Assembly (NCBI RefSeq): GCF_019431455.1
Contig: NZ_JAHYSR010000016.1
Coordinates: 1-64,000, forward strand
Direction: 5' to 3'
DNA from: Paracoccus bogoriensis
GTDB lineage: Bacteria > Pseudomonadota > Alphaproteobacteria > Rhodobacterales > Rhodobacteraceae
Length of the DNA: 64,000 bases
This document shows positions 18,734-28,167 of this stretch, piece by piece. Under the pieces are notes generated by a model. That model searched no databases, was not told where the DNA came from, and saw nothing but the letters and a program-made list of their open reading frames with translations. Made by a program: the position numbers and the translations under genes. Within the stretch, counting starts at the first letter, position 1, and each line of letters opens with the position of its first letter.

Positions 18734-20052
18734 GGCAGCAGCGGTCCCCAGGACGGGTCCGAGGCGGCAAAATCCAGTTCGATCGGTCGCATGTTTCGTC
18801 CGGTGATGTCCACAGAATGCAACCGAGGCTCGCCGGTTCCCCCGGGGGTGACGCGCGTGAACATCACCACCCGCCCGTTCGGAGCCCAGGTCGGCCCCTC
18901 GTCCAGGAAGGACTCGGTCAGCATCTTCTCGCCCGAGCCGTCGGTGCGCATCACGCCGATATGAAACCGGTCGCCGATCCGCTTGGTGAAGGCGATCATG
19001 TCGCCGCGTGGAGACCAGGCCGGGGTGCCATAGCGGCCGTCACCGAAGCTGATCCGCTGCGGCTCGCCGCCATCGAGGCCCATGATGTAAAGCTGCGGAG
19101 TCCCCGAGCGATCGCTTTCAAAGACGATGCGGCTGCCATCCGGGCTGAAGCTGGGCGAGGTCTCGATCGAGGGTGCGTTGGTCAGCGGCCGCTGTCCACC
19201 CGTTGCAACATCCATCAGCCAGATGTCGGAATTGCCGCCCTGTTCGCGCGAATAGGCGATGCGGCGGCCATCAGGGCTGAAGGCGGGGGCAAAGGCCATG
19301 GCGCCCGGATCCTGCGTCAGCGGGCGCGAGGTCACGCTGGCCACGTCCAGCAGGCGGATCTGCGGAAAGCCGCTGTCATAGCTGGTAAACAGGATCTGCC
19401 GCCCGTCGGGCGAGAATTTCGGCGCCAGAACCAGCGAGGCGCCGTCGGTCATCCAGCGGATGTTCGCGCCGTCGTAATCCATCACCCCGATGCGCTTGAT
19501 GCGGGCATTCTTGGGGCCGGTCTCCTGCACGAAGGCCACGCGGCTGTCGAAATAGGGCCTTTCGCCGGTCAGGCGGGTATAGATCTGATCGGCGATCTTG
19601 TGGGCGGCGCGGCGCCAATCGGCGGCGCGGGCGTCGAACTGCATCCCGTCGCCCTGGGGCTGGCCCGTGAACACGTCGAACAGCCGGAAGCGGACGCTGA
19701 TATCCTCGCCCGCCTGCGTCACCTCGGCGGTGACCAGAGCCTGGGCATTCACCGCGCGCCATTCCTCGTAGCTGATTGCGTCGGAAAAACCGGCGGGGCG
19801 GGCGGGATGGGCCTCGGCGGGGATCTCGCGGAAGAGACCCGTCCCGGTCAGGTTGTCGGCCACCACCTGACGCACCCGCGCGGCCAGTTCGGCATCGCCG
19901 TGAAAGGCCGGGATGGCGATGGACATGGGCTCGATCACGCCGTCGGTGATCTCGATCCGCAAGGGGGCGGTCTGGCCCATCGCAGGCAGGGCGGGTGCGC
20001 CGACGGCCAGGATCGCCGCAAGGGCAGGGGCAAGGGTCAGCTTGTGGAACAT
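18730..20052 (-). CDS. tolB: Tol-Pal periplasmic beta-propeller TolB
   Basis: TolB is a periplasmic protein contacting Pal and TolA. It has 440 residues with a signal peptide ending near GAPALPAMGQ. An alpha/beta N-terminal domain is followed by a six-bladed propeller visible as WD40-like repeats (KFSPDGRQILFTSY, AFSPDGRRIAYSR, SFSPDGSRIVFESD, AWSPRGDMIAFTK). It starts 54 bp after tolA and its stop overlaps pal. Confidence 0.96.
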   Translation of the reverse strand: MFHKLTLAPALAAILAVGAPALPAMGQTAPLRIEITDGVIEPMSIAIPAFHGDAELAARVRQVVADNLTGTGLFREIPAEAHPARPAGFSDAISYEEWRAVNAQALVTAEVTQAGEDISVRFRLFDVFTGQPQGDGMQFDARAADWRRAAHKIADQIYTRLTGERPYFDSRVAFVQETGPKNARIKRIGVMDYDGANIRWMTDGASLVLAPKFSPDGRQILFTSYDSGFPQIRLLDVASVTSRPLTQDPGAMAFAPAFSPDGRRIAYSREQGGNSDIWLMDVATGGQRPLTNAPSIETSPSFSPDGSRIVFESDRSGTPQLYIMGLDGGEPQRISFGDGRYGTPAWSPRGDMIAFTKRIGDRFHIGVMRTDGSGEKMLTESFLDEGPTWAPNGRVVMFTRVTPGGTGEPRLHSVDITGRNMRPIELDFAASDPSWGPLLP

Positions 20053-20105
20053 GGCGTCCTCATACCGTGATCGGGCGGCAGGCTGACACCTGACGCCAGG
20101 GGTCG

Positions 20106-21554
20106 TCAGAATTCAACGCCTCCGGGGCGAAAACTTACCTCGACATCGCGCCAGCGGGCGTATTTTTCTGCGGGCAGGGCATATCCGGCGCGCCCGCACA
20201 TCAGGATCGCGCGCCGCGCCACATCGAAGGCCTGCTGCGCGGCGTTGGGCGAACCCCCATGGAAATCGGCTATTCTCATGCTGGCCGGCTCGGGAACGCC
20301 GTCCGGCCCAAGCGAGAAGGCAACTGTCACGCTGGTCTGCGCGGCCTCGACCGACAGCGCTCCGACGTTCCAGCACCGCTCGATGGCCATGCGCAGCCCT
20401 TCGCGCTCGGCCAGCGAAAGGGGCGCGCCGACGGGCAGACCGCCAAGGGAAGCATCGTTCTGCGGCTCGGGCAGGGGAGTGGCGCTGATCCCTGAGGGCG
20501 CGAACTGCATCGCGTCGGGTGCGGGCGCCTCGCCACCATTGCCCGACAATGCGCCTGCAAGGGCCGCAGCCAGCGGGTCCAGCCCGGCCGAAGCGCCGTC
20601 GCCGCCCTCGATCCGCTGGCGGTCGCCCCCAAAGGCATCCCCGGTCGAGGCCGTATCGGTCCCGCCAGCGCCTGCGTTATCCTGTTGGGCCTCGCGCAGC
20701 GCATCCTCAAGCGCGCGACGGTCGGCCGCTTCACGCTCGGCAGCGGCGCGGCGTTCGGCCTCGGCGGCTTCGGCGCGGCGGCGTTCCTCGGCCTCGCGTT
20801 CGGCTGCGGCGCGGCGTTCGGCTTCGGCGGCTTCGGCGCGGCGGCGTTCCTCGGCCTCGCGTTCGGCAGCGGCGCGGCGTTCGGCCTCGGCGGCCTCGGC
20901 ACGGCGGCGTTCCTCGGCCTCGCGTTCGGCAGCGGCCTGACGCGCGGCGGCCTCTGCCGCCTCACGCTCGGCCAGGCGGCGGTTGAAGGCCTCGACCAGA
21001 TCGTCCGGACGCTGCTGAGGGCGGGGCGAGACAGCCAGCGCCAGCGCAGAGCGCGGCGGCGCAGGGGCCTCGAGCGACGGCGTGGCGCCCGGCCGGGGCG
21101 CGGTCTCGGCGGCGGCAGGAACCGAGGGGCTTTCGGCGGGCGACTCGGTCTGCACGGCAGGAGGCTGGGCCAGATCGCTCGCCACCGCGACCGGCTCTCG
21201 CGCGGCGAAATCGCCGAGGTCAGGGGCCGGCTCGGCGGCGTCGGGCTGGGCCAGTTCGGCGACATCCCGAGCCTCGGGCGCGGTCGAGCTTGCGGGCGCC
21301 TCGGCCCCTTCGTCGCCCGTTGGCGTGGGCAGGCTGGCCACCGCCGTCGCATCCGGCGCGACAGGTCCGGCCCCGCGGGATGCGGCAGCCAGCGCCTCGA
21401 ACTCGGAGCCGCTGATGGTCGAGACCTGCGTGCTGCGTATCGGCGGCAAGCTCTGCGGCCGGAACAACGCACCGCCCAGCACCGCCCAGAGGATCAGCGC
21501 ACCATGCGCCACCCCCGAGACCCACCGACCGATGCGTTCTTCCCGTTCGCTCAT
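20106..21554 (-). CDS. tolA: Tol-Pal inner-membrane protein TolA
   Basis: TolA spans the periplasm and transmits proton-motive force from TolQR to Pal-TolB. It has 482 residues. One transmembrane helix lies at about 12-32 (GVAHGALILWAVLGGALF). A long Ala/Pro/Glu-rich segment follows, then an Ala/Glu/Arg helical rod (about 190-285) built of 21-residue repeats. The globular C-terminal domain (ERCWNVGALSVEAAQTSV to VEVSFRPGG) is TolA-III-like. The start is 3 nt after the tolR stop. Confidence 0.93.
   Translation of the reverse strand: MSEREERIGRWVSGVAHGALILWAVLGGALFRPQSLPPIRSTQVSTISGSEFEALAAASRGAGPVAPDATAVASLPTPTGDEGAEAPASSTAPEARDVAELAQPDAAEPAPDLGDFAAREPVAVASDLAQPPAVQTESPAESPSVPAAAETAPRPGATPSLEAPAPPRSALALAVSPRPQQRPDDLVEAFNRRLAEREAAEAAARQAAAEREAEERRRAEAAEAERRAAAEREAEERRRAEAAEAERRAAAEREAEERRRAEAAEAERRAAAEREAADRRALEDALREAQQDNAGAGGTDTASTGDAFGGDRQRIEGGDGASAGLDPLAAALAGALSGNGGEAPAPDAMQFAPSGISATPLPEPQNDASLGGLPVGAPLSLAEREGLRMAIERCWNVGALSVEAAQTSVTVAFSLGPDGVPEPASMRIADFHGGSPNAAQQAFDVARRAILMCGRAGYALPAEKYARWRDVEVSFRPGGVEF
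20748..20936. repeat. 63-bp tandem repeat encoding the TolA helical rod
   Basis: Three near-identical 63-bp units lie end to end (for example GTTCGG boundaries at 20798, 20861 and 20924). Each encodes 21 residues of the AEREAEERRRAEAAEAERR type, and partial units flank the array. Copy number is likely to vary between strains and would change rod length. Confidence 0.85.
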
Positions 21555-21557
21555 GGC

Positions 21558-22013
21558 TCAGCCGTCCATTCGTGGGCCGCCGGTCTCGGTGACCAGGACG
21601 ATATCGGTGATGCCCGCCGAATTCAGCGCGCCCATGATCTGGACCACGCGCGCATAGGGGATTGCGCCATCCGCGCGCAGGAAGACCCGGCCCGATTGCC
21701 GATCGGCCAGGATCGCCCGCAGCCTTGCGACAACTTCGTTATCGGCGACCGGCAGATCCATTACCAGGATCTGACCATCCGCCGGAACGGATATGACCAG
21801 CGGCTCTTCCTGCTCGGTCGGGACGGCATTGGCAGCAGTCTGGGGCAGGTTCAGCGGCACCCCCGCCGTCAGCAGCGGGGCGGCCACCATGAAGATGATC
21901 AGCAGGACCAGCATGACATCCACAAAGGGAGTCACGTTGATGTCCGACATTGGCGCGTTGCGCCGCCTGCCACGCCCCTTGCGGGCCTCGCGCTTGACGA
22001 CCGAGGCGCTCAT
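21558..22013 (-). CDS. tolR: Tol-Pal proton channel subunit TolR
   Basis: TolR belongs to the ExbD/TolR family, has one transmembrane helix and couples proton flow through TolQR to TolA. It has 151 residues. The helix INVTPFVDVMLVLLIIFMVA carries the conserved Asp facing the TolQ channel. The C-terminal periplasmic domain follows. The ATG at 22013 overlaps the tolQ stop by 4 nt. Confidence 0.95.
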   Translation of the reverse strand: MSASVVKREARKGRGRRRNAPMSDINVTPFVDVMLVLLIIFMVAAPLLTAGVPLNLPQTAANAVPTEQEEPLVISVPADGQILVMDLPVADNEVVARLRAILADRQSGRVFLRADGAIPYARVVQIMGALNSAGITDIVLVTETGGPRMDG

Positions 22014-22708
22014 GCGGCGGGCTCTTCGATCTGGCGCGACAGCAGGCTGGCGAATTCGTCGGCGAAATTCTCCCAGTTGCCGGTGATGCGATCGGCGTCG
22101 CCTGACAGCTTGTTGTAGAAGATGACCGCCGGAATCGCCGCGACAAGGCCAAGCGCGGTCGCCAGCAGCGCCTCGGCGATGCCGGGGGCAACGACGGCAA
22201 GGCTGGTATCCTGGCTCAGCGCGATGCCCTCGAAGGCGGTCTTGATCCCCCAGACCGTCCCGAACAGCCCGATGAAGGGCGATGTCGAGCCGACCGTCGC
22301 CAGGAAGGACAGGCCCTTGAACAGGCGGGCTTCCTCGCGCTGGATGGCGATGTTCATGGCGCGGTCGATGCGTGCCAGAGAACCGGGGATCAGATCACCG
22401 CTGTCGCGCTGGCTGCGATTCCATTCCGTCATGCCCGCGGCAAAGATGCGCTCGGGCGCGCTGCGCGGGCGGTCTCCGATCCGGTCGAACAGGTCGTCCA
22501 GCGGCTCGCCCGACCAGAAGGCGCGATCGAAGGCTGCCATATCGCGGCGCGCGCGCGCAAAGACCAGGTATTTCTGGATGATGATCGCCCAGGCCCAGAA
22601 CGAAGCCAAAAGCAGAATGATCATCACGACCTGCACCGTCAGCGAGGACTGAAGGAACAGCCCCACGGCCGAAAAGTCGATGGCCTCGCCGGCCTGAATG
22701 GTTTCCAT
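22010..22708 (-). CDS. tolQ: Tol-Pal proton channel subunit TolQ
   Basis: TolQ is a MotA/TolQ/ExbB-family inner-membrane protein. The 232 residues begin METIQAGEAIDFS, with helices at about 20-42, 135-160 and 175-200 and the conserved TVGSTSPFIGLFGTVWGI loop. ATG 22708 is chosen because GAGG sits 8 nt before it. An in-frame ATG at 22741 has a badly spaced ribosome site. About 190 bp separate it from ybgC, which otherwise normally abuts tolQ. Confidence 0.93.
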   Translation of the reverse strand: METIQAGEAIDFSAVGLFLQSSLTVQVVMIILLLASFWAWAIIIQKYLVFARARRDMAAFDRAFWSGEPLDDLFDRIGDRPRSAPERIFAAGMTEWNRSQRDSGDLIPGSLARIDRAMNIAIQREEARLFKGLSFLATVGSTSPFIGLFGTVWGIKTAFEGIALSQDTSLAVVAPGIAEALLATALGLVAAIPAVIFYNKLSGDADRITGNWENFADEFASLLSRQIEEPAA

Positions 22709-22806
22709 CTTCACTGCCTCGTCGTCATGGACCTGCGGCATATCCTGCCGGGTTGGTCGCCTTTTACTCCGTATTCGCGGCGGGTTTCATCCCCTTCGGC
22801 AACACA

Positions 22807-22819
22807 AAGGTGTCACCTT
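22807..22819. promoter_or_regulatory. Palindrome between ybgC and tolQ, function unknown
   Basis: AAGGTG, one base, CACCTT is a perfect 6-bp inverted repeat about 100 bp before the tolQ start, in the only sizeable gap of the tol-pal operon. It may be an operator or a small hairpin. Nothing nearby identifies a binding protein. Confidence 0.25.
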
Positions 22820-22899
22820 GCTGCCGATCCGGGCAGGCTGTGTCGCTGTCGCTTCTCAGGCAAGGGGCCGGGAATGCGCCAGCCTCTCCTGCGCCGGGG

Positions 22900-23292
22900 T
22901 CAGGCAGCCAGAACGCTGCATAATGCGTCGGGCAGGCGGACAGCTCGGCCCGAAGCATCCAGGCAGGCGATGGTCACGATGGCCCGAAACAGCACCAGAT
23001 CGTCGCGCAACACCTCCTGCGTCAGCACCAGCCGTGCGGGCCGCATTTCGGTCAGCGCAGTGGTGATCTCCAGCACGTCATCGAACCGTGCGGGAGACAG
23101 ATAATCGGCCTCGACCCGGCGGACGGCAAAGACGAGTCCGCGATCCTCCTTCAGCGCGCGCTGGTCCAGCCCCAGATCCCGCAGCCAGTCCGACCGGCCG
23201 CGTTCGATGAATTTCAGGTAATTGGCGTAATAGACGATACCGGCCAGGTCGGTATCCTCGTAATAGACGCGCAGCCGGATGCGGTGGCTCAT
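22900..23292 (-). CDS. ybgC: Tol-Pal-associated acyl-CoA thioesterase
   Basis: YbgC is a 130-residue hot-dog-fold thioesterase that hydrolyses acyl-CoA/ACP thioesters and is genetically tied to tol-pal. The family motif YYEDTDLAGIVYYANYLKF holds the catalytic Asp15. The ATG at 23292 overlaps the stop of an unknown upstream gene by 4 nt. The order ybgC-tolQ-tolR-tolA-tolB-pal is standard. Confidence 0.93.
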   Translation of the reverse strand: MSHRIRLRVYYEDTDLAGIVYYANYLKFIERGRSDWLRDLGLDQRALKEDRGLVFAVRRVEADYLSPARFDDVLEITTALTEMRPARLVLTQEVLRDDLVLFRAIVTIACLDASGRAVRLPDALCSVLAA

Positions 23293-23885
23293 GACCGGGC
23301 CGCCGCCATCCGGGCCGCCAGCCTCAAGGCATGGCTCGGGTCGCGGCTGGCCACCGGCAGGACTGGATCATAGGCCGCCCGAATCAACGCCGCCAAAGAG
23401 ACCGAAGGCTGAACGTCGCGCGCGAAATTCAGCGCCGACCGCATCATGACCGCCTCGGCCAGCTGGGCCGGATGGGCCTCGGCCAGTGCACCGGACATGC
23501 GCAGAAATCCCAGACAGGCCCGGATGCCGCCATCCGCATCGAACCGGAAGATACGATAATGATCCGCGCCGCGGCCGCCCGATGCCGCCGCCAGCCGCGC
23601 AGGCAATCCCGCCTGCCCGGTCAGGGCATCCAGATCCGGCACATCCTCCAGTTCCTGCCAGTCGCGCAGGAAGAACAGCATCAGATTGGCCCCCATCTCG
23701 GGGTCCGTCTCGGCCAGCGGATGCCTGGCATGGGCAAAGCCAGCCCTTATGGCGCCGCGAAAGATGTCCAGGCTCTGATCGGCCAGACCAAAGATCACCG
23801 GTGCCACGGGTCGTCCCCACCGGGCGCAGGAAAACTGCCCGTCCTGGCCGGTAAACAACCGCTCGATCTCGTCTGCGTCCATCAT
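23289..23885 (-). CDS. Conserved protein of unknown function preceding ybgC
   Basis: I do not assign this 198-residue protein to a family. It has no signal peptide or membrane helix. It reads as a soluble alpha/beta protein with the landmarks FSCARWGRPVAPVIFG, ETDPEMGANLMLFFLRDW and a helical C-terminus ending in a cluster of Ala and Arg. Its stop overlaps the ybgC start (ATGA), so it is likely made together with the Tol-Pal proteins. Codon usage matches the neighbours and argues for a real gene. It may start at 23885 or at the adjacent ATG 23882. Confidence 0.75.
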   Translation of the reverse strand: MMDADEIERLFTGQDGQFSCARWGRPVAPVIFGLADQSLDIFRGAIRAGFAHARHPLAETDPEMGANLMLFFLRDWQELEDVPDLDALTGQAGLPARLAAASGGRGADHYRIFRFDADGGIRACLGFLRMSGALAEAHPAQLAEAVMMRSALNFARDVQPSVSLAALIRAAYDPVLPVASRDPSHALRLAARMAAARS

Positions 23886-23906
23886 TCATTCCGCTCAGCG
23901 GGCCTG

Positions 23907-23966
23907 CTTTGCCTTGGCTCCAAATATCCGGGGGCCGTCCGCAGGATGGCGGGGGCAGAGCCCCCT
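23907..23966. repeat. Dispersed palindromic intergenic repeat, copy 2
   Basis: CTTTGCCTTGG (23907-23917), then TCCAAATATCCGGGGG, then the hairpin GGGGGC-aga-GCCCCC (23951-23965). The same order of elements is found at 693-750 and 42523-42568. Here it lies between scoB and the unknown gene upstream of ybgC. Confidence 0.7.
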
Positions 23967-23999
23967 CCGCACCCTCGGCATCGCGCAGACCTTGGCGCC

Positions 24000-24629
24000 T
24001 CAGGCGACGATCGTCGCCTCGGTCGCGGCGCGCAGTTCGGCCTCGGTCACGCCATCGGCCAGTTCCACGATTCGCAGCCCGCCCGGCACAACGTCCAGAA
24101 CGCCGAGATTGGTGATGATACGGTTCACCACAGCCTTGCCCGTCAGAGGCAGCGTGCAGGCCCGCAGCACCTTCGATTGGCCCGCCTTGTTCGTGTGGTC
24201 CATCACCACGATCACCCGGCCCACGCCCGCGACCAGGTCCATCGCGCCGCCCATTCCCTTGACCAGCTTGCCGGGAATCATCCAGTTCGCCAGGTCGCCC
24301 TCTTCTGAGACTTCCATCGCGCCAAGGATCGCTGCCGCGATCTTGCCGCCCCGGATCATCCCGAAGCTGGTCGCGCTGTCGAAATACGCGGTGTGAGGCA
24401 ATTCGGTAATCGTCTGCTTGCCCGCATTGATGAGGTCGGGATCCTCCTCGCCCTCATAGGGGAAGGGGCCCATGCCCAGCATTCCGTTTTCGGATTGCAG
24501 TGTGATGTCCTTGTCGCCCACGTGGTTGGCCACCAGCGTCGGGATGCCGATGCCGAGGTTGACATACATGCCGTCCTGAAGCTCCTCTGCGGCCCGCGCC
24601 GCCATCTGGTCGCGATTCCAAGGCATCAT
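24000..24629 (-). CDS. scoB: 3-oxoacid CoA-transferase subunit B
   Basis: This beta subunit of succinyl-CoA:3-ketoacid CoA-transferase activates acetoacetate with CoA from succinyl-CoA in ketone-body and PHB breakdown. It has 209 residues. The catalytic Glu47 sits in [10 protein letters not shown]. The ATG at 24629 (or 24626) follows AAGGAG at the right distance and overlaps the scoA stop. A longer upstream frame seen in translation is out of the family and is rejected. Substrate range could include other 3-oxoacids. Confidence 0.92.
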   Translation of the reverse strand: MMPWNRDQMAARAAEELQDGMYVNLGIGIPTLVANHVGDKDITLQSENGMLGMGPFPYEGEEDPDLINAGKQTITELPHTAYFDSATSFGMIRGGKIAAAILGAMEVSEEGDLANWMIPGKLVKGMGGAMDLVAGVGRVIVVMDHTNKAGQSKVLRACTLPLTGKAVVNRIITNLGVLDVVPGGLRIVELADGVTEAELRAATEATIVA

Positions 24630-25330
24630 GCGGTCTCCTTCTTGCGAGTGGTGCGCTGCTCGATGCGCTTCTCGTGCTGGCCTGCGATGATCCGGTGAAC
24701 ATAGATGCCGGGCAGGTGGATGTGGTCGGGGTCGAGACTGCCGCGCGGGACGATCTCTTCCACCTCGGCCACGCAGACGCGGCCGCACATCGCCGCAGGA
24801 GGGTTGAAGTTCCGCGCCGTCTTGCGAAACACCAGATTGCCCGTGTCATCGGCCTTCCACGCCTTGACGATCGAGAGATCCGCCACGATCCCGCGTTCGA
24901 GGATGTAATCCTGGCCGTCGAAGGTCTTGACCTCCTTGCCTTCGGCGATGACCGTGCCGACGCCGGTCCTGGTGTAGAAACCCGGAATGCCCGCGCCGCC
25001 CGCGCGCATCCGTTCAGCCAAGGTGCCCTGCGGGTTGAATTCCAGCTCGATCTCGCCCGAGAGATATTGCCGCATGAATTCGGCATTCTCGCCGACATAG
25101 GAGCTGATCATCTTCCGGATCTGGCGCGTTTCCAGAAGCTTGCCCAGCCCGAACCCGTCCACGCCGCAGTTGTTGCTGGCAATCGTCAGATCCTTCACGC
25201 CCGAGCGCACCAGCGCGTCGATCAGCAATTCCGGGATCCCGCAGAGCCCGAACCCCCCCGCCGCAATGAACATCCCGTCATGCAGCAGCCCGTCCAGCGC
25301 CGCATCCGCAGTCGCATAAACCTTTTTCAT
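24626..25330 (-). CDS. scoA: 3-oxoacid CoA-transferase subunit A
   Basis: This is the 234-residue alpha subunit and partner of scoB. It carries the glycine-rich CoA-binding motif [10 protein letters not shown] near residues 25-34 and the family stretch [16 protein letters not shown]. The start at [11 protein letters not shown] (25330) fits the family. It is the first gene of the pair, with a short promoter region before topA's 3' end. Confidence 0.92.
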   Translation of the reverse strand: MKKVYATADAALDGLLHDGMFIAAGGFGLCGIPELLIDALVRSGVKDLTIASNNCGVDGFGLGKLLETRQIRKMISSYVGENAEFMRQYLSGEIELEFNPQGTLAERMRAGGAGIPGFYTRTGVGTVIAEGKEVKTFDGQDYILERGIVADLSIVKAWKADDTGNLVFRKTARNFNPPAAMCGRVCVAEVEEIVPRGSLDPDHIHLPGIYVHRIIAGQHEKRIEQRTTRKKETA

Positions 25331-25386
25331 GGGCCTCCCCCTGTCTGTGTTTCTGCACCTGCACACTAGACGCGGTGCACTCGCTG

Positions 25387-28080
25387 TCAATCGGCGGCCT
25401 GCGCGGACGTGGTCTTCGCGCCTTTCGGCTTGGCCGCCGTCCTGGTCCCGGCGCGCGACTTGGGTTTGGCAGCCTTCGTTGCGGCGGCTTTCTTCGCGGC
25501 TTTCGCGGGCGACCTGGCCACTTTCGCCGCGATCAGCTCCAACGCCTGCTCGAGGGTCAGATCCTCGGGCGTCGTGTCGCGGGGCAGGGTGGCGTTGACC
25601 TTTGCCCATTTGACATAGGGACCGTAGCGGCCGTCCATCACCTGGATCGGGCCGCCTTCGGGATGATCGCCCAATTCGCGCAAGGGCGCGGCGGCGGCTG
25701 TGCGGCCGCGTGTCTGCTTGGCCGCCAGAAGTTCGACCGCGCGGTTCATGCCGATGGTAAAGACCTCGTCCACATCGGCGATATTGGCATATTTCGAGCC
25801 GTGTTTCACATAGGGGCCGAAACGTCCGATGCCGGCTTCGATGGGCACGCCATCTTCGGGATGCGGGCCGACCACGCGCGGCAGCGACAAGAGCTGCACC
25901 GCACGATCCAGATCCAGCGACGCGGCGTCCCAGCCTTTCGGGACCGAGGCGCGGGCCGGTTTCGGGTTCGATTCGGTCGCCTCGCCGCGCTGGACATAGG
26001 GGCCGAAACGTCCGGTCCTGAGCATGATCGGATCGCCCTGATATTCGCCCAGCAGGCGGTCGCCGACCGGGGCGTCCTCATCTGGCGCCGAAAGCGGACG
26101 GGTATAGCGACATTCGGGATAGTTCGTGCAGCCAATGAAGGCTCCGCCCGATCGCGCGGTCTTGAGGCTCAGCCGTCCCGCCCCGCAGAGCGGGCAGGCG
26201 CGCGGATCGCCGCCATCGGCGCGCGGGGGATAGAGATGTGGGGCCAGCGCGTCGTCGATTTCACTGAGAACCTCGCTGATGCGAAGGTCGGATGTGCCCT
26301 CTATCGCTTTTGAAAAATCCTTCCAGAAGCGCGCCAGAACGTCGCGCCAGGCCCGCTCACCCGCGCTGATCTCGTCCAGTTCATTTTCAAGATCGGCAGT
26401 GAAATCGTAACTGACATAACGCGGGAAGTATTTCAGCAGGAAAATCGTGACCAGCCGGCCCTTGTCCTCGGGGATGAGGCGGTTCTTGTCCTTGCGGACA
26501 TAGTTGCGGTCCTGGATCGTGGTCACGATGCTGGCATAGGTCGAAGGGCGACCGATGCCCAGTTCCTCCATTCGTTTTACAAGCGTGGCCTCGGTATAGC
26601 GAGGGGGTGGCTGGGTGAAGTGCTGCCGCGCGGCAACGGCGGCGTTCTCGTCGGTCAGCAAGCCGGGCGCAGCTTTCTGGCCCGCGGGCGCGGACAATGT
26701 TTCGCCGCCCTTGTCACGGGCCTTGTCCAGTTCCGCGGCGAAGGCCGAGCCGACCAGGCGCGCGGCCTCGCCCTCGGTGATGGCGGGCAGACGAGCGCCG
26801 TCCTCGCCTTCGTCATCGTCGCGGCCCTGGTCATAGACGCGCAGGAAGCCGTCGAACAGCATCACCTGACCTGTCGCGCGCAGGCCGACCTGGTTGTCGG
26901 GGCTGGCGATCTCGACGGTGGTCCGCTCCAACCGGGCGGCTTCCATCTGGCTGGCGATGGTGCGCTTCCAGATCAGGTCGTAGAGTTTCCGCTGGTCCTC
27001 CGCGCTGACCGTCAGCCGGTCGGGCGACATCATCATGTCGGTGGGCCGGATGCATTCATGCGCCTCTTGCGCGTTTCTGGCCTTGTTCTTGTACATGCGC
27101 GGCGATTTCGGCAGGTAATTCTCGCCGAACTTCGCCCTGATCGCGTCGCGCGCCGACATGACCGCCTCGGGGGCCATGTCGATGCCATCGGTTCGCATAT
27201 AGGTGATCAACCCGGCTTCGTAGAGCCGCTGCGCCGCCGACATGCAGGCCTTGGCGCCCATGCCCAGCTTGCGGCTGGCCTCTTGCTGGAGGGTCGAGGT
27301 CATGAAGGGCGGCCACGGATTGCGGCTGGCGGGTTTCGCCGCGACGCTGACGACCTGCAGATCGCGGCTGGCCACTGCGCTCAGCGCCATCGCGGCCCGA
27401 TCCTGATCGGTCAGATCGAAGCGTTCCAGCTTGCGTCCTGCCAGCGAAACCAGCGTGGCGTCGTATTCCTCGCCGGCCGGTGTCGCCAAGCGGGCATGGA
27501 CGGACCAGTATTCACGGGCCTTGAAGGCCTCGATCTCCATCTCGCGGTCCACGATCAGGCGCAGGCAGACCGACTGCACCCGACCCGCCGACCTGGCGCC
27601 CGGCAGCTTGCGCCACAGCACCGGCGAGAGGTTGAAGCCCACCAGATAATCCAGCGCCCGGCGGGCCAGATAGGCATCGACCAGCGGCTGGTCGATCTGG
27701 CGCGGGCGGGCCATCGCCTCGGTCACGGCGGACTTGGTGATCGCGTTGAAGGTCACACGGTTGACCTCGGCGCCCTTCTTCAGGGCAGGGGCCAGCGCTT
27801 CCAGCAGGTGCCAGCTGATCGCCTCGCCCTCGCGGTCGGGGTCGGTGGCCAGGATCAGCGATTGATCGTCCCTGAGCGCGTCCTTGATCGCCTTGATATG
27901 CTTCTTGCTATCCGCCGCGATTTCCCATTTCATCTCGAAATCATGTCCGGGATCGACGCTGCCATCCTTGGGGGGCAGGTCGCGGACATGCCCGAAACTG
28001 GCCAGAACACGGTAATCCCCGCCCAGATATTTCTCGATCGTTTTGGCCTTGGCCGGAGATTCGACGACGACGACGGGCAT
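25387..28080 (-). CDS. topA: DNA topoisomerase I
   Basis: TopA is a type IA topoisomerase relaxing negative supercoils. It has 897 residues. The TOPRIM domain has [17 protein letters not shown] and [15 protein letters not shown], and the nucleophilic Tyr lies in LITYMRTDG. One four-Cys zinc finger (CPLCGAGRL to CTNYPEC) is followed by several FGPYVK-type repeats. The C-terminal tail is Lys/Ala-rich. ATG 28080 with GAGGA upstream is preferred over a TTG 15 nt earlier. Confidence 0.96.
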   Translation of the reverse strand: MPVVVVESPAKAKTIEKYLGGDYRVLASFGHVRDLPPKDGSVDPGHDFEMKWEIAADSKKHIKAIKDALRDDQSLILATDPDREGEAISWHLLEALAPALKKGAEVNRVTFNAITKSAVTEAMARPRQIDQPLVDAYLARRALDYLVGFNLSPVLWRKLPGARSAGRVQSVCLRLIVDREMEIEAFKAREYWSVHARLATPAGEEYDATLVSLAGRKLERFDLTDQDRAAMALSAVASRDLQVVSVAAKPASRNPWPPFMTSTLQQEASRKLGMGAKACMSAAQRLYEAGLITYMRTDGIDMAPEAVMSARDAIRAKFGENYLPKSPRMYKNKARNAQEAHECIRPTDMMMSPDRLTVSAEDQRKLYDLIWKRTIASQMEAARLERTTVEIASPDNQVGLRATGQVMLFDGFLRVYDQGRDDDEGEDGARLPAITEGEAARLVGSAFAAELDKARDKGGETLSAPAGQKAAPGLLTDENAAVAARQHFTQPPPRYTEATLVKRMEELGIGRPSTYASIVTTIQDRNYVRKDKNRLIPEDKGRLVTIFLLKYFPRYVSYDFTADLENELDEISAGERAWRDVLARFWKDFSKAIEGTSDLRISEVLSEIDDALAPHLYPPRADGGDPRACPLCGAGRLSLKTARSGGAFIGCTNYPECRYTRPLSAPDEDAPVGDRLLGEYQGDPIMLRTGRFGPYVQRGEATESNPKPARASVPKGWDAASLDLDRAVQLLSLPRVVGPHPEDGVPIEAGIGRFGPYVKHGSKYANIADVDEVFTIGMNRAVELLAAKQTRGRTAAAAPLRELGDHPEGGPIQVMDGRYGPYVKWAKVNATLPRDTTPEDLTLEQALELIAAKVARSPAKAAKKAAATKAAKPKSRAGTRTAAKPKGAKTTSAQAAD

Positions 28081-28167
28081 GGATTCCTCGGGCAACTGCG
28101 ATGGGGCGGCAACATGGGTGCGAGGCGCGGTGCTGTCAACGGCTCTTGGCCGCCCGCCCTTGGCCCG

